From positions 376,729 through 440,728 of the forward strand of contig KB906767.1 of assembly GCA_000381625.1 (NCBI GenBank): 64,000 nt of DNA, read 5' to 3'. Each line of letters begins with the position of its first letter. The first letter of the stretch is position 1. A program made the position numbers and the translations under genes. The notes under the pieces are model-generated. The model ran no database searches. It was given only the letters and a program-made list of their open reading frames with translations, and had not been told where the DNA came from. The stretch comes from Bryobacterales bacterium KBS 96 (lineage in GTDB: Bacteria; Acidobacteriota; Terriglobia; Bryobacterales; Bryobacteraceae). This document shows positions 26,322-34,400 of this stretch, piece by piece.

Positions 26322-28202
26322 TCAATACTTCAATCCATATCCGAATGCGTACAGCGTTTGATAGCCCGTATCGCCCCGATGCAAGCTGGTCGAGCTGGCT
26401 TTCGGCCAGGTAAACGATAGCTTTCCAGTCGGTTTGTAATCGCCGAAGAGAACGTCGGCAACGCCTTCGCCTTCGGTGCCCGGCAGCCAGGCGGCAATGA
26501 TCGCATCGACATCGTTCAACACGTTGTCGAGAAACAACGGCCGTCCGGAAATCAGCACCAGCACGACGGGAATGTTCGCCTGCTTCAGGTTGTGAATGGC
26601 GGCGACGTCTTTCGGCGCCAGATGTAAGTCGTCCCGCCGGTCACCGAACATCTCGGCGTATGGCGTTTCGCCAACCACCACCACTCCCACAGTTGCGCCG
26701 GCAGCGCCCGTGCCGTCCTCCGAGAAAGTTACCTTCGTATTCTTCGAAACGGCTTGTTGAATGCCCTTCAGAATCGTTGTGCCGCCGGTGGTGACATCGC
26801 CGGTGCGGCCTTGCCAGTAGATAGTCCAGCCGCCGCATTGATTGCCGATGTTGTTCGCGCTCTTGCCGGCGACATGAATGCGAGCGGCCGATTTCGCCAG
26901 CGGCAGCACCCGGTTGTTATTTTTCAGCAGCACTAACGATTCACGCACGGCCTGCCGGGCGACTTGCCTGTGTTCGGGCGAGCCAAACGATTTCTGAAGA
27001 CCGGGATTGGGCATCTGCGAGTGGTTTGCGCCCATCATGCCCATTGCGAATTTCACGCGCAGGATACGGCGCACTGCATCGTCGATGCGCGATACCGGCA
27101 CGCTACCGTCGTTGGCAAGCTCTTTGAGATCGTTAAAGAATTCCTGATAGTGCTCCGGCACCATTACCATGTCCATGCCGGCGTTGATCGACGCCCGGAT
27201 CTGCTGTTTATAGTTCTCATTTGGGATTTCATTAATTGCCGCATAGTCCGAAATTACGAATCCCTGAAAACCCATCTGGTCCTTCAAAATATCCGTCAAA
27301 AGATGCTTGTCCGCTGAGCATTTCACGCCATTCCAACTGCTGTACGACGGCATGATGGAGCCGACGCCTTCGGGAATCGTGCTGAGATAACCCTGCAGGT
27401 GAATCCGCCGGAAATCCGCCTCATTCAAGCGCGTATCGCCATGGTCGAGCGGATAGCGCTCCTTACCGCCGGGCTTCATCAGCCCAGTGCCGAACGTCGT
27501 GCCGCCGTCGCCCGCGAAATGCTTGGAGCATGCAAGCACAGCTTCGGGATTGCCAAGGCCATTCCACTGCAAGCCGCGCACGGCGGCCGCGCCGAGTTCC
27601 TTCACTACCGACGGATCTTCACTGTAGCCCTCGTACGTGCGCCCCCAGCGGATGTCCTGCGGAACCGTTACGCATGGCGCAAAAGCCCAATTAATACCCG
27701 TCGCGCGCACTTCGAGCGCAGTAATGCGCGCGGCTTTCTCGACCAGCGCCGCGTCGCGCGTGCAGCCGAGTCCGATGTTTTGCGGAAAGATGACGGCGCC
27801 GATTACATTGTTGTGCCCATGCACCGCATCCACTCCGTAGAGCAGCGGTATCGCCAGACGCGTTTTTAGCGCCCGCGCCTGGTAGCGTTCGTACATCTTC
27901 GTCCACGATTGCAGATCGTTCCCGGTCTTCGGATCGGAATCTCCGCCGTTAAGCAGTGATCCAAGGTGATAGTTGTCGATGTCGTCGATACTTTTTAAAA
28001 ACTGTTGATCGACCTGAGTCATCTGCCCGATCTTGTCGTCGAGCGTCATCTTCGACATGAGTTTGTCGACTTCGGGATCGTAGTCGGCGAACGATTTGGA
28101 AACGGCCGCCGCGTGCATAACACGTTTATGGGCCTTCCACCCGCCGAAAAACAAGAACCCGCCCGACAGGGCCACGGTCAATATCCATCGGAAAGGACGC
28201 AT
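26322..28202 (-). CDS. Glycoside hydrolase family 3 beta-glucosidase
   Basis: A 626-residue enzyme with a membrane-spanning N-terminus ([17 protein letters not shown]) acting as signal or anchor. The GH3 N-terminal barrel has [20 protein letters not shown] (Lys227-His228) and the nucleophile Asp319 in GFVISDY. The C-terminal alpha/beta domain includes [15 protein letters not shown] and LVLISGRPL, and the protein ends with the plant ExoI-like GYGLKY. It should release glucose from beta-glucans or oligosaccharides in the periplasm. I chose ATG 28202, before the hydrophobic helix. It is divergent from the DapA-family gene. Confidence 0.93.
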   Translation of the reverse strand: MRPFRWILTVALSGGFLFFGGWKAHKRVMHAAAVSKSFADYDPEVDKLMSKMTLDDKIGQMTQVDQQFLKSIDDIDNYHLGSLLNGGDSDPKTGNDLQSWTKMYERYQARALKTRLAIPLLYGVDAVHGHNNVIGAVIFPQNIGLGCTRDAALVEKAARITALEVRATGINWAFAPCVTVPQDIRWGRTYEGYSEDPSVVKELGAAAVRGLQWNGLGNPEAVLACSKHFAGDGGTTFGTGLMKPGGKERYPLDHGDTRLNEADFRRIHLQGYLSTIPEGVGSIMPSYSSWNGVKCSADKHLLTDILKDQMGFQGFVISDYAAINEIPNENYKQQIRASINAGMDMVMVPEHYQEFFNDLKELANDGSVPVSRIDDAVRRILRVKFAMGMMGANHSQMPNPGLQKSFGSPEHRQVARQAVRESLVLLKNNNRVLPLAKSAARIHVAGKSANNIGNQCGGWTIYWQGRTGDVTTGGTTILKGIQQAVSKNTKVTFSEDGTGAAGATVGVVVVGETPYAEMFGDRRDDLHLAPKDVAAIHNLKQANIPVVLVLISGRPLFLDNVLNDVDAIIAAWLPGTEGEGVADVLFGDYKPTGKLSFTWPKASSTSLHRGDTGYQTLYAFGYGLKY

Positions 28203-28341
28203 GCTGACTTCCGAGTGTAACTTGTAAAAAGACAAGCCGGGAGACACAATGTGGACCGGCCCGCGTTTCAGTAGAGATTCTGTAGTAGAAACTGGTAACT
28301 GTAAGGCTAACCATCTCCAGGGCATCGATTCTTTCCACACA

Positions 28342-29229
28342 ATGATCAAACTTCAGGGCGTCTTTCCGCCCATCGCTACACCTTTCGATTCAGCAGGGAA
28401 CCTGTACAGGGCAAAGATCCTTCACAATATCGGGCGCTTAAATCAGGTCGGGTTATCCGGCTACGTCGTGGCCGGTTCGACGGGCGAGAGCCCGCTGTTG
28501 AGCTTCATCGAACGGATTCAGCTTTTCGAGCATGTTCGCGAAGCGCGCGCCGACGGTAAGCTCTTGATCGCCGGCACCGCGTGCGAGAGCGTTCACGAAG
28601 CGGTGGACCTGGTGAATCGTGCCGCCGGGATCGGATACGATGCCGCGCTGGTGCTGGGGCCGCGCTACTACCGGAACCTGATGCACCGTCCCGATACCCA
28701 GTCGCTGTTTTATCGCGCTGTTGCAGATCGCTCGAATATTCCCGTCCTCATTTATAATTTCCCGAACGTGACCGGGTACGATTTGCCGGTAGAGACAATC
28801 GCGGCGCTCTCCGAACACCCGAATATCGCTGGCATGAAGGATAGTTCCGGTAATGTGGAAAAGCTCGCGGCAACTGTTAAAGCGGTTAAGCCCGGCTTCC
28901 AGGTGCTATCGGGCTCGGGCACAACGTTCTGGCCGGCGCTGCAGGCGGGAGCGGCTGGCGGTATCCTGGCGTTCGCCAACGCGGCGCCTTATGCATGCAT
29001 CACTATCTGGGAAGCGTTTCGCACCAGAGAATATGCAGCGGCTGAGGATTGGCAGAACCGGATCTTGCTTGCGGCGAAACTCACCACGGCCACTTACGGC
29101 ATCCCAGGTCTGAAGCACGCCATGGATCTTAACGGCTACTACGGCGGACCACCGCGTCTTCCGCTGACGCCCGCCAGCGCCGAAGCAAAAGCTGAGATCG
29201 AGCACGCTCTCGACGGCATTAAGAGCTGA
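28342..29229 (+). CDS. Dihydrodipicolinate synthase-family lyase/aldolase
   Basis: A 295-residue class I aldolase barrel of the DapA/NanA/HOGA superfamily. The Schiff-base Lys166 lies in [10 protein letters not shown], and Tyr138 in [10 protein letters not shown] is the conserved catalytic tyrosine; [12 protein letters not shown] is the pyruvate-carboxylate loop. The family covers lysine synthesis as well as sugar-acid and hydroxyproline catabolism. The isolated position beside a glycosidase and the lack of lysine genes leave the substrate open. I chose ATG 28342, giving the normal family length. Confidence 0.9.
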   Translation: MIKLQGVFPPIATPFDSAGNLYRAKILHNIGRLNQVGLSGYVVAGSTGESPLLSFIERIQLFEHVREARADGKLLIAGTACESVHEAVDLVNRAAGIGYDAALVLGPRYYRNLMHRPDTQSLFYRAVADRSNIPVLIYNFPNVTGYDLPVETIAALSEHPNIAGMKDSSGNVEKLAATVKAVKPGFQVLSGSGTTFWPALQAGAAGGILAFANAAPYACITIWEAFRTREYAAAEDWQNRILLAAKLTTATYGIPGLKHAMDLNGYYGGPPRLPLTPASAEAKAEIEHALDGIKS

Positions 29230-29282
29230 CGAATACATTCGCAGAGCGTATCGATGTTATGGATGCACGGCATAGAATCAAT

Positions 29283-29312
29283 TTGACAGGGCCGCCGGGC
29301 CATCGATACCAT
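29283..29312 (+). promoter_or_regulatory. Candidate promoter of the three-gene beta-sandwich operon
   Basis: TTGACA at 29283-29288 and TACCAT at 29307-29312 are 18 bp apart. They lie 43 bp before the first start codon, which has a strong GAGGAGGG ribosome-binding site at 29336-29343. Confidence 0.45.
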
Positions 29313-29354
29313 CAATAAGCCCGAAGTTTCAGATCCGAGGAGGGTTGGACTGTT

Positions 29355-30185
29355 ATGGGCACGAACGGAAACACGCCACTTTCCGAACAGGCGACCGTGC
29401 ATCTCGCGGGCCCTGAGGATACGCGCCTGCGTTTTTCGGGTCCGCCAAAGAGTCTCACAGGGACTCTCCCGCTCGTCAACACCGGCCCTGAGAAGCAGAA
29501 GATTCGGAGCGTCGCCGTCAACTCTGACAAACTGCTGGGCGCTGCGCGGCTTCCGCTCCGCGAAATTCCTTTCTACGCGCGTCTGTATGGCGGCGAGCAG
29601 GTGAGCGTGCCCGCTACGCTCGTGCTCGACCCGCAGACTCCCCCCGGAAGTTACGATCTCGAATTTACCGTCGGCATGCGCACACTCGCCGCAACCGCGT
29701 ACGTCTCTGAAGTTGTCGATCTGCGGTTGGACCCGGTTCAGATCACAATACTCGTGGGCTCGGCGACTTCCTACACCAGAACGCTGGTTGTGGAAAATGC
29801 CGGTAATGTCGCCTTACCCACGGGCTCTCACTGTGAGGCGCCGATCTTCGACTCCTTCGATCTGGTCAGCACGTTTTTGGTCGGCCTGAATAAAGGAGAC
29901 CGGCAATCCGCCGAGTCGATGGCTAAGGCCTTCCTCAACGAGTGGGCCGATCTGAAGGCCGGCACACTTATCACTAAGCGCAAGGCAATGGTTCTGGCCC
30001 CCGGTCAAAAACTCGCGGTGGACATTGAGTTTCAGCTTCCGGGCGATTTGAAACCGTTGCGCCATTACCGCGCAAATCTGCAGCTTTACAACGCGACTCT
30101 GTCGGTGGATATTTATACAACGGCAAAAACGGGATCGGGCGCCAAGGCGCCAAAAGTGAATAGGGAGGCTTCCGTAAATGAGTAA
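29355..30185 (+). CDS. Unrecognised cytoplasmic protein with two beta-sandwich domains
   Basis: A 276-residue protein without signal peptide or membrane segment. Two Ig-like/COG1470-like sandwiches can be traced. The first is about residues 15-120 (LPLVNTGPEKQKIRSV, QVSVPATLVLDPQTPPGSYD). The second is about residues 125-262 (SYTRTLVVENAGNVALP, LAPGQKLAVDIEFQLP, HYRANLQLYNATLSVDI) and is interrupted by a helical insert at about 172-205. The NAGN and APGQ turn motifs are typical of such folds. It leads an operon: its end overlaps the next gene by 8 bp. No homologue function is known to me. The same sandwich pattern recurs in two neighbours and in the protein coupled to the polyketide synthase. 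Confidence 0.7.
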   Translation: MGTNGNTPLSEQATVHLAGPEDTRLRFSGPPKSLTGTLPLVNTGPEKQKIRSVAVNSDKLLGAARLPLREIPFYARLYGGEQVSVPATLVLDPQTPPGSYDLEFTVGMRTLAATAYVSEVVDLRLDPVQITILVGSATSYTRTLVVENAGNVALPTGSHCEAPIFDSFDLVSTFLVGLNKGDRQSAESMAKAFLNEWADLKAGTLITKRKAMVLAPGQKLAVDIEFQLPGDLKPLRHYRANLQLYNATLSVDIYTTAKTGSGAKAPKVNREASVNE

Positions 30186-30720
30186 AGGTGGCGGCGTTAA
30201 CATCCCCAGCGACTACACGATTAAGCTCGGCAGCGACGGCTCGACCATTCACGTCGATTCGGACCTCGACAATATCCATCTCAAAGAGATCGCTCCGGTC
30301 ACCATCAACTCGAACCTAGCGGTGACGCAGCCGATTGTCACGCAGTCGACGTCAAAGAGCGACTCCACGGCGAGCGTTGACCTTAAAGTGGAGCCGCTCA
30401 AGGTATCGAGCGATTCCACTTCGGAAATAGATGTCAAGCCGCTGGCTATCGATTCGTGCCAGACGCTAAAACTCGCGCCTCTTCCGCCCATCAAGATGGA
30501 GCAGCCGTATTCGCAGCATTTTGGCATCACCTTTATGGGAATGGAACTGTGGGGCTTCAACGTCTCCGGAAAATCCGAAACCTTTCTTCATAGCCCTACG
30601 AAACCTCGGCATTATAGTGTGCAGATACCGGAGCCCTGCGACTCGCGCGGTGAACCGGCGCATAAACCACAACCTGCTCCCGCGCAGCCCCGCAGCGGTT
30701 TGCGCGTGCGCGTGAAATAA
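30178..30720 (+). CDS. Unrecognised low-complexity Ser/Thr/Asp-rich protein
   Basis: A 180-residue protein with no signal peptide. Residues 10-90 repeat short alternating strands rich in Ser, Thr, Asp and Val (VTINSNLAVTQPIVTQS, STASVDLKVEPLKVSSDSTS), like a stacked beta or adhesive segment. A more ordered core follows (CQTLKLAPLPPIKMEQPYS, HFGITFMGMELWGFNVSGKS), then a Pro-rich basic tail. It overlaps the upstream gene by 8 bp (ATGAGTAA) and precedes the Cys/His-rich gene by 45 bp, so the three are co-transcribed. I do not recognise the family. Confidence 0.65.
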   Translation: MSKGGGVNIPSDYTIKLGSDGSTIHVDSDLDNIHLKEIAPVTINSNLAVTQPIVTQSTSKSDSTASVDLKVEPLKVSSDSTSEIDVKPLAIDSCQTLKLAPLPPIKMEQPYSQHFGITFMGMELWGFNVSGKSETFLHSPTKPRHYSVQIPEPCDSRGEPAHKPQPAPAQPRSGLRVRVK

Positions 30721-30765
30721 ACCGGGCGAGGTTTGGCGTGCCTCGCTTCAAAAGGAAAACTACAA

Positions 30766-31479
30766 ATGCAGACGGGACAACATCAACACTCGCACCACGG
30801 CTGTGGGGGCCAGAGCCGCGGACCGGAAGTATTTTACGGCTATTGCCACGAAACCAATCGCATGAGGATGATGGATTACACGGACTACATGAGCAACTTA
30901 CAGACCGGGTACTCCAATCTCTATAGCAACCCGGCTTCGAGCATGCAGCCGATCGTCAACGCTCTCTCCAGCATGATGCGCGGGCCGAGTTCCTCCAGTA
31001 CGCCGCATCATAAACATGGATGCGATTGCGGATGCCACGAGCACGGCTGCGGATGCTCGTGCTGTATTCGCTGCGCTGACGTCGTCGAGTACGCGCGGTG
31101 CGGTGAAGTGCGGCGAATCCCGATCACTTTCGATAACGATACGCGGCGCGAGCGGGCCGTTTCGCTGCAACTCGGGAATTTCGCCACCGAAAGCGGGCTG
31201 GATCCCGGGTGGCAGGCGTCGCTTTCCTCCACTCAGTTCACGCTGTCGCCCTGCGGCGAAACCACCGTTTTGCTGTCGGTGAACGTGGATTGCAGCAAAC
31301 TAGGCGCCCCGTCCAATCAGGGCAACGAGCGTCAGCCCACGACGGTCGATGCTTGCAAAGTGGTGTATGCGACGCTTCGCGCGGAAGGCTGCACCATCCG
31401 TCCGGTGGTAATCGCCGTCGCCGTTTTACCGGAGCATTGCGGAGCGCATCACGCCGGTTGCGGCTGCTGCTGCAACTAA
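30766..31479 (+). CDS. Unrecognised Cys/His-rich beta-sandwich protein
   Basis: A 237-residue protein without signal peptide. Residues 1-80 are rich in His, Gly, Tyr, Met and Ser. Residues 80-110 carry a dense cluster of Cys and His (HHKHGCDCGCHEHGCGCSCC), a likely zinc or iron-sulfur site. Residues 120-225 form a beta-sandwich (RRIPITFDNDTRRERAVSLQ, FTLSPCGETTVLLSVNVD, then an Ala-Val-Ile strand before the end). The C-terminus returns to Cys/His (EHCGAHHAGCGCCCN). AAAAGGAAAA lies upstream of ATG 30766. It is the last gene of the trio, ending 3 bp before the convergent polyketide synthase. Function unknown; metal binding is inferred from composition. Confidence 0.72.
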   Translation: MQTGQHQHSHHGCGGQSRGPEVFYGYCHETNRMRMMDYTDYMSNLQTGYSNLYSNPASSMQPIVNALSSMMRGPSSSSTPHHKHGCDCGCHEHGCGCSCCIRCADVVEYARCGEVRRIPITFDNDTRRERAVSLQLGNFATESGLDPGWQASLSSTQFTLSPCGETTVLLSVNVDCSKLGAPSNQGNERQPTTVDACKVVYATLRAEGCTIRPVVIAVAVLPEHCGAHHAGCGCCCN

Positions 31480-31482
31480 TCG

Positions 31483-34400
31483 CTATTTGACCCGCCGGGC
31501 GCGTACGATCCGGTACTCCCACGCGCCGGAGTGCATCTGCTCGTACACCGCGGAGCCTGGAACGGCAAGGAAGTTGTCGATCATCTCACTGCCGCCGCCG
31601 AATGCCTTCGTGCGATTTGCGGCCACGTCATCGCAAGACTGGAGCACGTTGGCCGTGATGTCCCGTTCACTCTCGCCGCGCAGCCCCAGCGACTCGAGCA
31701 GCATGCGCACCTCTGCCCATCGTTGAACCGGCAACAGATCGGTGTAGAGGAAGCTTCCGCCCTTGGCCAGCACACGGCGCACCTCGCTGAAGAAGGCCCT
31801 TAAATTGGGGTAGGTGTGCGACGATTCCATATTCGTTACCACTTCAAAGCTCTCTCCCTCGAACGGAAGGTGCTCCGCGTCTCCAACCTCGAATCGCGTC
31901 CCATGCCCGTGCGTGTTCCGGCAGAACGCGATGGCCTCAGGCGAAAGATCCACTCCGGTGGACGCCGCGCCGAAGATTTCAGCCAGCAGCGCCACCGTTC
32001 CACCCCGGCCGCACCCAACGTCCAGCACCTTGCGATCGTTCAGTTGCGTGCTGCCGATCAGTTCGAACGCGAGCCTGACCGAATTGCGATTGAACACCTC
32101 GGCCGGAACTTCGAACCGCGACTCGTCGCCTTCACCCAGACTGACGTATCCGTAATTGAGGAAGAAGGACACCGCGCCCATGCCCGACTGTTCGAGGCGC
32201 CGGGTAACGTCGTTATAGAACTCGCGATAGCTCGCCTTCGCCGCGACCTCCGGTGCGTTACCCTGCAATTCGGTCCCGGTGCCGGCGGTGGCAGCGAACA
32301 CGCGGACGGGTTCGCGAGACGCGCTTCCAGCCCGAGCCTGGTCCACCAGTACAGCAAGTTCGCCGATGGTGGGGGCTTGGAAGAGCTTCAGGACAGGCAG
32401 CTCGATCTGAAACCGGTCGCAAATCTCGGACGCAATTTGTGCGGCCAGCAATGAGTGTCCGCCCAGATCGAAGAACCGGTCGTGAATGCCCACAGCTTCC
32501 AGGCCAAGCTGCGATCCCCAAATTTCCGCCAGCAGCCGTTCCGTCGCAGTACGCGGCTCGACAAAAGCGGTAGTCAGATTCGGCCGCGGATGCCGATCCA
32601 TATCCGTTTTCTCCGCCGGCTTGGCCTCAGTATGCTGAACCCAGGCCTTCAGGCGCTCTGCCAGGTTGATCGCTACCAGCGCCCGCGAACCCTCCCAGCT
32701 TCCGATAAGCCGCAACAGGACTTCGTTGCCTTCGCTCGGCTTAATCGCGGAGGGCATGCTGGCGCTCTGCGCTTCAGCGGCGTTGTCCCAGGCATCCCAA
32801 TCGATGCTGAGCCAGTGCGGCCCCCGCTGGAGCGCAAGAGCATCGAGCATGGCGTTAGCGCCCGCATAGGCAGCCAGCCCCAGCCCTCCGAGCACGCTGG
32901 AGATCGAGGAGTGTAGAATCCAGCGGCGCGGCTCGCGGCCGCGAAGCGCATCCATCAGGTATAACAGTCCGCGCAGCTTTGGCGAGAATTGCGCTTCTAC
33001 GATCTTCCAATCCGTTTCCGCCGCCGAACCGAATGCCGCCGCATCGATGCGCGCCGCTCCGTGAACGACGACATCAATTTGGCCGAAGCGCGCAAATCCG
33101 GCATCCACCGCCGACTTGACCTGGGCGGCATCATTCATATCTGCGGGAACCACGATCAATTCATCACGGTCCATTCGCAGTTTCGCGAGGCGCTGCAGAA
33201 GCGCCTTTTGTTGCGGGGAAGTTTGCGGATCTTCACTCTTTGCCGCCCATTCGGCGGCCGCCGGCAGAGCTGTTCGACCAAGAAGAATCAGCTTCGCGCG
33301 CGCCCTCTTAAATAGAGCCTCTGCAAGATTGATTCCCATGTGACCAAGCCCGCCTGTGATCAGCACCACCGGGCTTGCGGGCAGATCGGTCGGCGGCTTC
33401 ACGGTCCTGATCGCCACCGGGTCAAACGTCTCCACGAACCGCTTTCCATTCCGGATTGCGATGGCTGCCCGCGGCGCGCCGGCCGCCAGTTCAGCCAGCA
33501 CCATATCGGCCACCGCGCCGCCGGCGTCTGCATCGATGTGCGCAACGCGCAGCCCCGGATGCTCCTGCGGTAATACGCGCGCAACGCCAGCGCTCAGCGC
33601 CCGCGGAGGATCCATCGCATCCGTATCCAGCACCCGTGTCGTCCCCGCGGCCAAAAGCAGCACCGGCAGTGGACGCACCGTTTGCTGCGCGCTGAGCGCG
33701 TGCGCGAGCCGCATCGGGGCCAGCAGTCCCATGGCGGCGGCCATATCGAGATCCGTACCGGCCGCTTCTCCTGAGGCCAGCGACGTTGCGCTCCAGCAAT
33801 CGATCACGCCGGACAATCGCCTTTCACTGTCGCAAACGGAATCCGCCAGTTCGTGGAAGTCGTGTTCCTGGTCGGGATTCAGAACCCACTCGCGCTCACT
33901 CAAGCGCGCGTACGTGTCGCCGGGCCGCGCCGTGACGACATCGCAACCAAGTTGCCGCAGGCTTTTGACGATAGCCGCGCCCGGGGATGTGTCGCGATCC
34001 AGGACTAGTATCCGGCGGCCCGCGAGAGTTGACGTTTTGCTCGCGCCGAGCGCCTCCTCGCGCCAGACCGCCCGGTAGAACCAATTGAACGGATCGCGCG
34101 CTTCCCCGCTGTTCGCCGAAGCGTTCGTTCCAACCCAGTAGGTGTGCCGCTCGAAAGGATAAGCCGGCAAGCTGACCCGCGAACGCTGTTCCGTGCTGTG
34201 GAAAACCTCCCAATCCACTTCCACGCCATTCGCCCACAACTGGCCGAGCGAGTTCAGCATTTCTTCCGTATCGCTACGCCGTGCGTCAGGGCCCGGCAAC
34301 GACTGCAAGCAGAGCGAAGACTTTCCCTTTGCAATCTCTCGCGAAAACGTCGAAAGCGTGTTTCCCGGACCGGCTTCGAGACAGATCGGATTTTTCAAAC

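Noticed and set aside
28221-28233. 13-bp sequence nearly identical to part of the palindrome at 38111-38123, suggesting a common operator
   Set aside because: Twelve of thirteen bases match and both lie in promoter regions. Matches of this length are expected by chance in 64 kb, and the flanking palindrome arms differ.
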